Source: Treponema sp. UBA1233
GTDB lineage: Bacteria > Spirochaetota > Spirochaetia > Treponematales > Treponemataceae
NCBI GenBank assembly: GCA_002309305.1
Contig: DBWR01000057.1
Span: forward strand, 17,348 to 38,783
DNA: 21,436 bases
Direction: 5' to 3'
In this document: piece after piece, positions 7,850-15,569 of the stretch
Layout: every line of letters starts with the position of its first letter
Position numbering within the stretch: the stretch's first letter is position 1
Program-made: the position numbers and the translations under genes
The notes under the pieces: model-generated
What the model saw: the letters and a program-made list of their open reading frames with translations, nothing else
Databases searched by the model: none
What the model was told of the DNA's origin: nothing

Positions 7850-10624
7850 TTAGCGCACTTTGTCCATCAGTTCCACACGGCTGTGCACGTTGAGTTTGCG
7901 GAAAATCTTCTTGTTATGGGATGCAACCGTCGCCGGAGAAATGTTCAGAACGTCGGCAATTTCCTTGTCGCTTTTTCCGTGGCTTATCAAAATCGCAATC
8001 TGCTGTTCGCGTGAAGAAAGCCCCGAATCTAAGAAAATGGAAGTCTGACTTTTTGTAAGCGAAATGTTTCCCATTGCCTGAGTCTGAACCTGCATGTATT
8101 CCTGACGCGGAGATGAATTCATCTGTCCCCTTACGACCCTGTCCAGCTGGGAAAGAATTGAATGCTGTATTTTTTTGGAGATTGAAAGTACCATGCAGAT
8201 AACGCCGTAAACCTCCCTTTTTGAATAGGGCCGCACAATGCAGTCAACCGCACCACGACGCATCAGCTCATATTTCCTGTCGCTTTCAATTGGAGAAAGA
8301 ATGAATACAAAAGGAATGTCCCTGGTGTTCTCATCATCCGAACATTTCCGGAACAGCTCACGTCCATTCATGACGGGAAGGGAATAATTGCAGAAAATGA
8401 TGTCTGGTTTGGGATTATCCGCAGTATGAAGGTAATTCCATGCTTCAACTCCTGATGCCGTTGTCTTTGTGATGCATCGTCCGTTAAGTATGTCTTCCCA
8501 GAACCGCTTTGCTACAATGCTTTCTTCCACCAAAAGTATGACGATGGTTTTTCCAAAGTCTGAAAAAAGATTATCGACAACAGGTATGGTTTTATTCGAA
8601 TTATTCAATTCCTTTTGGCTTTCGGTGTCAAACAAAGTCTGGACACTTATCAATTCATGATTGAATGTTTCGTCTACTGGAGGAAATTTCATTTTAAGGG
8701 AAATCTTGTAAGACTTGTTTTCCTTTGAATGAGTAAAAGTACCGCCGTATATTTCCAGAGCCTTAACAACCAGACGGAATCCAATTTCATTAGAGGGGCT
8801 TTCTTCACTTTGCTTAAGGAAATAGTTTTGGCCCAACACTTCATCCATGTATTTTTCGGCTTCAGAATCCACATGGATTTTTGTCTTTAAAGAAACTTCA
8901 TTTTCCTTTTGGGAGAGTGACAGTACGATGTTGCTGTTTGACTTGCTGTATCTTACAATCGTCAGCATGAAATGTGTGAAAATCAATTCAAGGATATTGC
9001 GGTTTGCCCTGACAAGATGTTTTTCATCAACTGAATTGGACAGTGAAATCTTTATGTTTTTCCTTATGGCGGGAGACCTTATGATTTCAGCACAACTTTC
9101 AAAAAAAGACGAAAGCAAAATCGGTGAACTTTCGGGAATGGATTTTGTTCCAAAAACCAAGAATGCATTCAAATAATCTATTAACTGAACCGACGACCTT
9201 TCTATCATGCCGTGGATTTCTTTTACAGAATCATTTTCGGTTTTCATCTGAGGAAGTTCAATTGAATTATGAATCAAGTCCGAGAGCGTAAGAAGCTGGC
9301 AGGTCATCGCATGAAAAAGGCTCTTATCCTTTTTGTATTCCAACTCCTTTTCCATGGCAGTTATAAGGGTTTTCTCCATCCGCTTGTATTTTTTTCCAAA
9401 GCGTTTGAAAGTCAGGTAAACGGCGGGTACTGTCATGAACATAAAACAAAGGTCGTAAAGATAAAAATCATATCCGCGGATCTTCATCTTTGCCACACTT
9501 TTGGTAAACAGCCTTATCAAAAATACAGCCTGCATTCCTCCAACTATCAGCATGACTGGAAAAAAGAAAAGCAGTATTACAAATGATTCTGTAACGGGAG
9601 CCTTTCTGTTTATCTGTATTGATATGATGAAAAGTACGGTGTTCAAAACCAACAGTATGCTGTATGTTAAGAACAGCACATATGGAGATGGAATGAAAAT
9701 CGAAGAAATGCAGGATAACGCGCAAAGGACAATCATGGAATAAATCAGTGACCTGCCCCTTATCGTCTTGTTTTCTTCACGAACGATTCCTGTCATGACG
9801 AATACAGACAGAATGAATGAGCCTGCTCCTAAAAAATATGTAAGCCGCGAAGAATTGTCAAATATCGCAATAAAATTCCACAAATACATGGATCCCAAGC
9901 CTTTCAGCTGAAGGATTAAAAAGAACATGAACAATGAGGCAAAAGCAAGCAACCTATATATGTTGTCTTTAAAGATAATGCCGCATGCAAACAGAAAGAT
10001 TATTATCAAAAAGCTAAAGCCAAAAATCACAAAGTTGGCCGTAGAAAAAAACATTCCAGACTTTTGAAACTCATCCTTTGAATAAAGGCTGACGTGAACC
10101 GGCACTCCAAAAGAGGAAACAACCTTTACCCTAAGATGCTGATACGTACTTTTTGGAAGTTCCGCCTCGTTAACCGGAATGATGAGCTCCCATGACGGAT
10201 CTGACATCTGCTTTCTTCTTATGCTGCGTCCGGTTCGTCCAAGCAGGTTCCACCCATCTCCGTACTCGATGTATGCTTCCGCCAGATCAAGAGGTTCATT
10301 TCCAAAATACAGATAAAAGTCATTGCCCTGGTGAAGGTTTTTGTCCAGATAAGAAATGTCCAGCCAAAGGACCCCCTTGTAGAATCCAGGATTAAAGCTT
10401 GAAGGAATGGAAGTAAATTTGACTTCTTCCAAATCATCGCAGTTGAATTTTGCCTCTTCATCAATAAAATATGACACTTTCAGCGGGATTGCTGTATAAT
10501 GAGACACTTCGATATCTTCTATTCCGAATTCCTTTATTGGGTTTTTTATATAATTCTTTTCAGAATAAAGAGAAATCGACCCTAAAAACATAAAAAAGAT
10601 GAAAAACCAGCTCCTTCGGCTCAT
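7850..10624 (-). CDS. 7TM-DISM membrane regulator: pseudo-histidine-kinase, pseudo-receiver and LuxR-type HTH
   Basis: 924 residues from ATG 10624. The frame is open up to 10723, but the first in-frame Met that begins a credible signal sequence (MSRRSWFFIFFMFLG) is at 10624, and operator-like repeats occupy the upstream part. Layout: signal peptide 1-20; periplasmic 7TMR-DISMED2-like sensor (about 30-185); seven membrane segments (about 192-405); coiled linker; DHp/ATPase-like region (about 430-648); receiver (about 692-815); LuxR/GerE HTH (about 866-924, SDKEIADVLNISPATV). The H-box is replaced by SLFHAMTCQLL, the N-box Asn and DxGxG are absent, and only a weak G2-like EIGFRLVVKALE remains. 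In the receiver the acidic pair is E700-E701, the phospho-acceptor Asp is Asn746 (FCNYSLP), Thr is Ser777 and the conserved Lys is Arg798. The HTH looks intact. Best read as a membrane-tethered transcription factor, possibly autoregulatory. Upstream of aroC and dacA. Confidence 0.88.
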   Translation of the reverse strand: MSRRSWFFIFFMFLGSISLYSEKNYIKNPIKEFGIEDIEVSHYTAIPLKVSYFIDEEAKFNCDDLEEVKFTSIPSSFNPGFYKGVLWLDISYLDKNLHQGNDFYLYFGNEPLDLAEAYIEYGDGWNLLGRTGRSIRRKQMSDPSWELIIPVNEAELPKSTYQHLRVKVVSSFGVPVHVSLYSKDEFQKSGMFFSTANFVIFGFSFLIIIFLFACGIIFKDNIYRLLAFASLFMFFLILQLKGLGSMYLWNFIAIFDNSSRLTYFLGAGSFILSVFVMTGIVREENKTIRGRSLIYSMIVLCALSCISSIFIPSPYVLFLTYSILLVLNTVLFIISIQINRKAPVTESFVILLFFFPVMLIVGGMQAVFLIRLFTKSVAKMKIRGYDFYLYDLCFMFMTVPAVYLTFKRFGKKYKRMEKTLITAMEKELEYKKDKSLFHAMTCQLLTLSDLIHNSIELPQMKTENDSVKEIHGMIERSSVQLIDYLNAFLVFGTKSIPESSPILLSSFFESCAEIIRSPAIRKNIKISLSNSVDEKHLVRANRNILELIFTHFMLTIVRYSKSNSNIVLSLSQKENEVSLKTKIHVDSEAEKYMDEVLGQNYFLKQSEESPSNEIGFRLVVKALEIYGGTFTHSKENKSYKISLKMKFPPVDETFNHELISVQTLFDTESQKELNNSNKTIPVVDNLFSDFGKTIVILLVEESIVAKRFWEDILNGRCITKTTASGVEAWNYLHTADNPKPDIIFCNYSLPVMNGRELFRKCSDDENTRDIPFVFILSPIESDRKYELMRRGAVDCIVRPYSKREVYGVICMVLSISKKIQHSILSQLDRVVRGQMNSSPRQEYMQVQTQAMGNISLTKSQTSIFLDSGLSSREQQIAILISHGKSDKEIADVLNISPATVASHNKKIFRKLNVHSRVELMDKVR

Positions 10625-10631
10625 AAATTCG

Positions 10632-10637
10632 ATTATA
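10632..10637 (-). promoter_or_regulatory. Possible -10 element of the 7TM regulator gene
   Basis: A perfect TATAAT on the minus strand ends 7 nt before the ATG at 10624. No convincing -35 lies 16-18 bp upstream (TTTTCT is the best). If used, transcription would start at or next to the start codon and the mRNA would be leaderless; no Shine-Dalgarno sequence is present. Tentative. Confidence 0.3.
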
Positions 10638-10668
10638 ACTGCAAAAATGAAAAAAGAAAAGGGTAAAA

Positions 10669-10739
10669 TACCATATTCATGGGGCAAAAATACCATATTT
10701 AGGGTAATTTTTTGGAATTGCAATACCCTAAATGTGGTA
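10669..10739. promoter_or_regulatory. Operator-like repeat cluster between the 7TM regulator and the guaA leader
   Basis: Arms TACCATATTTAGGGTA (10691-10706) and TACCCTAAATGTGGTA (10724-10739) are inverted repeats matching at 15 of 16 positions, with a 17-bp spacer. A third, partial copy TACCATATTCATGGGG (10669-10684) is a direct repeat of the first arm, start-to-start 22 bp, about two helical turns. The right arm exactly fills the spacer of a possible plus-strand promoter. Position between two divergent transcription units, one encoding a LuxR-type HTH, suggests a binding site for that protein, but no protein assignment can be proved from sequence. Confidence 0.5.
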
Positions 10740-10746
10740 GTAATAT
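10718..10746 (+). promoter_or_regulatory. Possible promoter of the guaA leader transcript
   Basis: TTGCAA (10718-10723), 17-bp spacer, TAATAT (10741-10746): four of six matches in each hexamer. It is the only reasonable start found for a transcript that would reach the terminator at 10840. TTGCAA is its own reverse complement, so the -35 could serve both directions. Moderate support only. Confidence 0.35.
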
Positions 10747-10871
10747 CTTCGTAGATTAAGTTAGAGAGAGATTAATATATATACGGAGAGAGAAGCCATC
10801 ATTAAATATTCATTTAAAATAACTCCTGTTTTTTTTAACGGCACTCAGTTTTACCTGAGTGTCTTTTTTTT
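10747..10871 (+). ncRNA. Putative short RNA or attenuated leader upstream of guaA
   Basis: About 120 nt between a possible promoter and an intrinsic terminator, with no ATG-started frame of useful length on the plus strand. GGAG at 10785-10788 can pair with CTCC at 10823-10826, a weak long-range stem. I could not match it to a purine, PRPP, ppGpp or T-box riboswitch. It could be an independent small RNA, a premature-termination leader of guaA, or simply the trailer of an unrecognised transcript. Confidence 0.3.
10840..10871 (+). terminator. Intrinsic terminator upstream of guaA
   Basis: Stem GGCACTCAG (10840-10848) pairs with CTGAGTGTC (10855-10863) over 9 bp with one G-U pair, loop TTTTAC, followed by eight T. 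Oriented with guaA but located 77 nt before its ATG, so it ends a short upstream transcript rather than a visible gene. Confidence 0.85.
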
Positions 10872-10948
10872 GTCCTGTCTGCAGGTACTTTTCTTTTCAA
10901 CTATTATCATATATACTATGGGAACTTACATTTCCACAGGGGTTTTAT

Positions 10949-12832
10949 ATGACGGACAGCAAGATTGTAGTTTTGGATTTCGGTTCACAATACGCTCATT
11001 TGATTGCAAAAAGACTGCGCATGATGGGTTATTACTCTGAGATTGCACTTCCATCAGCAGATGTTGGCAAAATGGAAAACGTAAAGGGCATAATCCTTAG
11101 CGGAGGACCTGCTTCCGTCTACGATTCAAACATTCCTGAATTCAATGAAAAAAATCTAGAACTGGACGTACCGATTCTTGGTTTGTGCTACGGCCACCAC
11201 GTCATGGCAACCAATTACGGCGGCAAAGTGGAAAAGGCGGAAATCGGTGAATTCGGTTTTGCACAATTGAATAAAACCGATGCCGGAAAGAATTCCCCGC
11301 TTTTAAAGGGTGTAAGCGATTCAACCCAGGTATGGATGAGCCATCAGGACGGCATAATGAAATTACCCGAGGGCTTTGAGGTAATCGGGACCACAAAGGA
11401 CTGCCCCTATGCCGCGGTTCAAAATCTGGAGAAAAAGAGGTTCAGCCTTCAGTGCCATTGTGAGGTAAAGGATACTCTTGAAGGCAACACAATCTTCCAG
11501 AACTTTGCGGGTACAATCTGCGGCATGAAAAAGAACTGGGATGAAGATGCCGTACTCAACCACATCATGCAAAGCATTCAGGATCAGGCAAAAGACAAAA
11601 ACGTGCTGTTGTTTTTAAGCGGAGGAGTAGATTCCACCGTGGCATTTGCATTGCTTAACAGGGCTCTCGGACAGGAAAGGGTTCTGGGACTTCATATAGA
11701 CAACGGCTTCATGCGAAAGAACGAAAGCGCAAACGTGGCACAGGCATACCGCTCACACGGATTCAACAACTTCATCGTGGAAGACGCATCGGAATCATTC
11801 CTCAAGGCAGTCTACCATCTTACAGACCCCCAGCAAAAGAGAATGGCGGTTGGAGAAAACTTCATTACGGTAAGAAACGAAGTCGTGGCAAAGCAAAAGC
11901 TTGATGAGGAAAAATGGATGCTCGCACAGGGCACGCTCTATCCGGACATCATCGAAAGCGGCGGAACAAAAAACTCCAGGGTAATCAAGACACACCACAA
12001 CAGGGTGGACGGCATTCAAAAGCTAATCGAAAAAGGACTCATCATAGAACCGCTCAAGGATTTGTACAAGGATGAAGTCAGGCGCATCGGTAAAAAAATC
12101 GGGCTGGAAGACGACCTTGTAATGAGGCATCCTTTCCCGGGACCTGGATTGAGCATAAACGTTCTCTGTTCAAACGGAGAAATGAGCGACACGGACAAAT
12201 CTGATTTTGAAAAGGCAAACGAAGAAATCAAAAACATAAAGCTTGACATGTTCTGCCCCAACTGTACCAAAGACCTGGTGCTTTCCGTATTACCAGTACG
12301 TTCTGTCGGTGTTCAGGGGGATTACAGGACATACAGGTTCCCGTCTGTGCTTACGTTCAAGGAAGAAGGCGAAGGATTCCACCACATTCCTGGCAAATGG
12401 TCAAAGCTGGAAGAAGCCGCCTCTACAATCACAAATGCATCAACTTACATAAACAGGGCGATAATCAGGCTGTACCAGAACCCCAAAGTTAAGATAAGTG
12501 ACATGAAGCTTCAGGAAGGCTACTGCGACAAGGGACGTCTGGACCAACTCAGGGAAGCGGACAACATCATGCTCACCGCACTTCACAAAAACGGATGGTA
12601 CGAAAAGATTTTCCAGCACCTTACAATCAACCTGCCCTACTCTTCTGCAAAAGACCACTGCAGCATTGTATTACGCCCGCTGTGTTCGGAAGACGTAATG
12701 ACGGCACGTTTTGCACAAATGCCGCAGGAAGACCTTCTTGCAATTACAAAGGAAATCGCAAAGCTTCCGTATGTGGATGCTATCTTCTTTGACCTGACAA
12801 ACAAGCCCCCGGCAACATTCGGATGGGAGTAA
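10949..12832 (+). CDS. guaA: GMP synthase (glutamine-hydrolysing), long form
   Basis: Converts XMP to GMP using ATP and glutamine-derived ammonia. ATG 10949 is chosen over the frame opening at 10859 because AGGGG lies 6 nt upstream and the class I amidotransferase begins at MTDSKIVVLDFGSQY; the upstream 30 codons overlap the terminator. 627 residues, about 100 more than the usual bacterial enzyme; the extra sequence is in the C-terminal dimerisation domain between HPFPGPGL and VQGDYRTY, as in long or eukaryote-like GMPS. Glutaminase triad: C80 (GLCYGHH), H170 and E172 (QCHCEV); neighbouring residues deviate from the usual CYGMQ and FHPEV. ATP-pyrophosphatase P-loop SGGVDS at 224-229; C-terminus NKPPATFGWE is canonical. 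A weak promoter may be TATACT at 10912-10917. Convergent with the pyrophosphatase gene across 12 nt. Confidence 0.96.
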   Translation: MTDSKIVVLDFGSQYAHLIAKRLRMMGYYSEIALPSADVGKMENVKGIILSGGPASVYDSNIPEFNEKNLELDVPILGLCYGHHVMATNYGGKVEKAEIGEFGFAQLNKTDAGKNSPLLKGVSDSTQVWMSHQDGIMKLPEGFEVIGTTKDCPYAAVQNLEKKRFSLQCHCEVKDTLEGNTIFQNFAGTICGMKKNWDEDAVLNHIMQSIQDQAKDKNVLLFLSGGVDSTVAFALLNRALGQERVLGLHIDNGFMRKNESANVAQAYRSHGFNNFIVEDASESFLKAVYHLTDPQQKRMAVGENFITVRNEVVAKQKLDEEKWMLAQGTLYPDIIESGGTKNSRVIKTHHNRVDGIQKLIEKGLIIEPLKDLYKDEVRRIGKKIGLEDDLVMRHPFPGPGLSINVLCSNGEMSDTDKSDFEKANEEIKNIKLDMFCPNCTKDLVLSVLPVRSVGVQGDYRTYRFPSVLTFKEEGEGFHHIPGKWSKLEEAASTITNASTYINRAIIRLYQNPKVKISDMKLQEGYCDKGRLDQLREADNIMLTALHKNGWYEKIFQHLTINLPYSSAKDHCSIVLRPLCSEDVMTARFAQMPQEDLLAITKEIAKLPYVDAIFFDLTNKPPATFGWE

Positions 12833-12844
12833 GGCTTAGAGCCC

Positions 12845-14497
12845 CTACTGTTCAACTTGAGAAAGCAAATCCGTCAGCAGGGGTATAAGCTGCTTCTTAC
12901 GGCTTACGATGTTCTGCATGTAGTAGATGTGCTCGTCCTGCTTTGGAAGGTTCACCACCTGTTCAAAACTCGGATCGCTTGCAAGGAACATGATGGAACT
13001 GAGCTGGGTGATGTCAGTTACCAACAGTGCATTGAAAAGGTTTCCGGAAGCCTTTCTTGTTGACTCAAGTTCATCAAGGAATTCCTGCTTGCGCTTTAGA
13101 ATCTCTGAGGTTGAATCAACTTCAATCTGACTTACGGTATATTTGAGCTTGCCTTCGGTATAATCCTTCATGTCCTGATGAATTACTTCCTCTGCCTTTC
13201 TGTTTCCGATATGGCTACCAGATTTCAGAATGTCATTTCCCAAAGACTGAATGTCTATGTCAATGATGGTGCTGAGGTATTCGGCGGTAAGTACGTCGTA
13301 TTCCGTGGTGGTGGCACTCTGAAGAATCAGGGTATCGCTCAGTATGCCGCACAAAAGCAGGGCTGCAATGTGTTTTGGAATCGGGAGCCTGTTTTCGCGG
13401 AACATGTTGCTGATTATTGTGCTTGTTGAACCCACCGGTTTGTTGATTAATGTAATCGGATAACGGGTCGTAAAGGTGTTGATCCTGTGGTGGTCGATTA
13501 TCTCCTGAATCACGTAATGTTCGATTCCTTCAACTGCCTGGTTGGGTTCATTATGGTCCACAAGAATGAGTTGAATGTTTGGTTCCTGCAGCAAGTCGGT
13601 CTCAGATATTATACCTATGACCTTGTTTTCTTCATCAACTACCGGAAGACAGCGGTTTGGACTTTGTGCAAGAAGCGGCCTTATTTTTTGAACGGTATCA
13701 TCAGCGTGCACAGGTTGAATCGTCTTGTCCGCCATATCGATTACAGGTGCGGAATATTCAATCAGCATGGCAGTCGTCATTGTCGAATCATGTCCAACAA
13801 GAACAGACACCTTTTTTTCTTTTGCAAGTTCATGCAGTTCCTTTGGCAGAATGTAATCCTTTGTGATGATCAAGGCACGCACACCAAACTCTATGCACAG
13901 TTTCTGAATGTCCTGACGGTCACCAGTTATTACGATTATGTTTTCTGATTTATGTTCCTCAAGAAGCATGCGGAAAGTTTCCACATCATCATCTCCGACC
14001 ATAATCGAACAGTTGAATTTTTCATCAGGATCAAATTCCACAACCGGAGTCGCATTCAACGTAAGCTCTATCAGATGCAGGCTTGCGGTAAAAATGTCGT
14101 TGCGTTTTGGATTCAGGATTTTTACGGAGTTAAGGGCAAAGGCATTGTAATTCAACAGACCCTTGTAGTGTCCTTCTTCATCAACAATAGAAAGGACAGG
14201 CTCTCCGCTTTTTACAAGCTTGTCCATGGCAGTCCACAGAGACGCCCCCTGATCTATGGTGCTGAAGCTGTCTTTCATGTAGTATTCGGTTTTTGGCCTA
14301 AGATCCGGCATGTATTTCGGCGGTTCTATGTTAAAGCGCCTGAAGATGTATTCCGTTTGAGGAGAAAGGTGTCCGGCACGTGCAGCCACATATTCCTTTT
14401 TTCCAAGCATGTGCTTGAGTTCTGCATAAGCGGTGGCGGCAACAATAGCGTCAGTATCCGGGTTACGATGTCCGATTATATAAACCTTCTTTACCAT
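12845..14497 (-). CDS. ppaC: Manganese-dependent inorganic pyrophosphatase, family II with CBS and DRTGG domains
   Basis: Hydrolyses pyrophosphate in the cytoplasm; the CBS-containing subtype is known to be regulated by adenine nucleotides, including diadenosine polyphosphates. The start at 14497 (MVKKVYIIGHRNPDTD) has AAGGA 7 nt upstream and a promoter at 14517-14545; ATGs at 14518 and 14545 in frame lie at or upstream of the promoter elements. 550 residues, the usual size of the Clostridium CBS-PPase type. Catalytic DHH motifs: H10, D14 and D16 (GHRNPDTD), D314-H315 (VDHNE), D335-H336-H337 (IDHH). CBS half about 66-125, DRTGG about 135-245, second CBS about 250-303, then the C-terminal DHHA2 domain with SRKKQ. 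It is the last gene of the minus-strand series and converges with guaA, whose reaction itself releases pyrophosphate. Confidence 0.95.
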   Translation of the reverse strand: MVKKVYIIGHRNPDTDAIVAATAYAELKHMLGKKEYVAARAGHLSPQTEYIFRRFNIEPPKYMPDLRPKTEYYMKDSFSTIDQGASLWTAMDKLVKSGEPVLSIVDEEGHYKGLLNYNAFALNSVKILNPKRNDIFTASLHLIELTLNATPVVEFDPDEKFNCSIMVGDDDVETFRMLLEEHKSENIIVITGDRQDIQKLCIEFGVRALIITKDYILPKELHELAKEKKVSVLVGHDSTMTTAMLIEYSAPVIDMADKTIQPVHADDTVQKIRPLLAQSPNRCLPVVDEENKVIGIISETDLLQEPNIQLILVDHNEPNQAVEGIEHYVIQEIIDHHRINTFTTRYPITLINKPVGSTSTIISNMFRENRLPIPKHIAALLLCGILSDTLILQSATTTEYDVLTAEYLSTIIDIDIQSLGNDILKSGSHIGNRKAEEVIHQDMKDYTEGKLKYTVSQIEVDSTSEILKRKQEFLDELESTRKASGNLFNALLVTDITQLSSIMFLASDPSFEQVVNLPKQDEHIYYMQNIVSRKKQLIPLLTDLLSQVEQ

Positions 14498-14516
14498 ATT
14501 CAATTCCTTGGCGTCC

Positions 14517-14545
14517 ATTGTAATATTAATTGGGAAATTGGGCAA
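14517..14545 (-). promoter_or_regulatory. Sigma-70-like promoter of the pyrophosphatase gene
   Basis: On the minus strand TTGCCC (14540-14545), 17-bp spacer, TACAAT (14517-14522). The transcript would start about 13 nt before the ATG at 14497 and include its AAGGA. It implies expression independent of the upstream genes and supports the shorter protein start. Confidence 0.55.
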
Positions 14546-14557
14546 TAGAGTTGAAAT

Positions 14558-15565
14558 TCATAATCCCTGATTTACACCAAGCCACACCAAATCCCTGACA
14601 CTTCTGACCATGCCTTCAAGGATTTGTCCTTCCCCGATTTTTGCTTCTTCCGGTATTTCCTTAACCTTTAGCTTTATCGAAATCATTCCATTTACAGAGT
14701 CTTTTTCCTGAGATAAAACTTCCAGTCTGAGTACGCTGCCTGATTCAATCTGAATTGAATCCTCATAAAACAAGCGGTGAAGATTAGACATGCAGTTTTT
14801 TGCATCATCATCAAACACTGGAATTCCTGCATAGAAAACTGAATTGCCGGAATCATCATCGGGACAGGAAACAACTACCTGCCGGCGAGAAAGCTTGATT
14901 ACAGTCTCCGATTCATCTTCATCTGAACTGAATGAAACAAAATCTGCAAAAACATCTTCCTGATTTTTTTCCAGCATCAGACCATAATCCTGAACGTCAA
15001 AACTGTATTTTTCAATTTCAAAAAGTTTTTCATCAATCAGCTTTGAAAAATATTCTGACAATAATGAACTGGCAGTATCCCTGTCATTCTGGCTGTACCA
15101 TGGATATGGCAGTGCATCAAGGTTTTCAAGAGACAGACTTGCAAGATGTTTCTTTATTTGAATTGAATTCGGAATATAGTCATCATTGATTTTACAGGCT
15201 ATCGGTTTTACATAAAGTTCCTGATTTTCCGTATTCCAAGTGTATTCGCATTTAGATTCAAGCGCAACATAAAGCCTTTTGTCCAATGTACATGGTTCGG
15301 TAAGATAGAGCATTCCATTTTCGTCAAAAGAATAACGCCTTGTGGAACTTTCATTTTTCAACTCCCAGCATTTTCCGACAAAGGGATTTTTTCCACGTGG
15401 TGAAGGCAGGATCGTACAGTCAACCTTATCCCTTTCAACATACTGCATTCCATCGGACGAATTTCTTTTTGAAGAAGTGTATACCGAAGCAAAGATGACC
15501 AGCACAGTCATCAATGCAAGCAGAGTCATAGAGATGATGTCCCTTAAACCAACCTTGGCTTTCAT
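14558..15565 (-). CDS. Unknown protein with N-terminal membrane anchor
   Basis: 335 residues, family not recognised. One membrane segment at about 9-30 (MTLLALMTVLVIFASVY), then a mostly acidic, soluble part that would lie in the periplasm. Cys at several positions (for example in VDCTIL, GKCWEL, KCEYTW, AKNCMS) could form disulphides there. The text around residues 62-100 (GKCWELKN...RRYSFDENGMLYLTE) looks like short beta-strands of a lipocalin- or META-like module, but this is only an impression. The ATG is 4 nt after the ilvB stop, so it is likely co-transcribed with ilvB, though no functional link is apparent. A separate promoter lies between it and the pyrophosphatase gene. Confidence 0.75.
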   Translation of the reverse strand: MKAKVGLRDIISMTLLALMTVLVIFASVYTSSKRNSSDGMQYVERDKVDCTILPSPRGKNPFVGKCWELKNESSTRRYSFDENGMLYLTEPCTLDKRLYVALESKCEYTWNTENQELYVKPIACKINDDYIPNSIQIKKHLASLSLENLDALPYPWYSQNDRDTASSLLSEYFSKLIDEKLFEIEKYSFDVQDYGLMLEKNQEDVFADFVSFSSDEDESETVIKLSRRQVVVSCPDDDSGNSVFYAGIPVFDDDAKNCMSNLHRLFYEDSIQIESGSVLRLEVLSQEKDSVNGMISIKLKVKEIPEEAKIGEGQILEGMVRSVRDLVWLGVNQGL

Positions 15566-15569
15566 TCAA

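Noticed and set aside
10625..10723. N-terminal extension of the 7TM regulator (start at 10723)
   Set aside because: It would put 33 residues before the signal peptide and translate through the inverted-repeat region; no ribosome-binding site supports it.
10747..10840. Known riboswitch (purine, PRPP/ppGpp, T-box) upstream of guaA
   Set aside because: None of the conserved cores of these classes could be found by reading; only the terminator is certain.
10859..10948. 30-codon N-terminal extension of guaA
   Set aside because: It begins in the terminator, lacks a ribosome-binding site, and the conserved amidotransferase sequence starts at 10949, which has AGGGG upstream.
14498..14545. Longer pyrophosphatase starting at 14545 or 14518
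   Set aside because: These starts coincide with the promoter -35 and -10 boxes, while ATG 14497 has a good AAGGA and begins right before the conserved GHRNPDTD motif.
13952..14548. 198-codon plus-strand open frame
   Set aside because: It lies opposite the pyrophosphatase gene, whose catalytic motifs are intact; the plus-strand translation shows no domain or signal.
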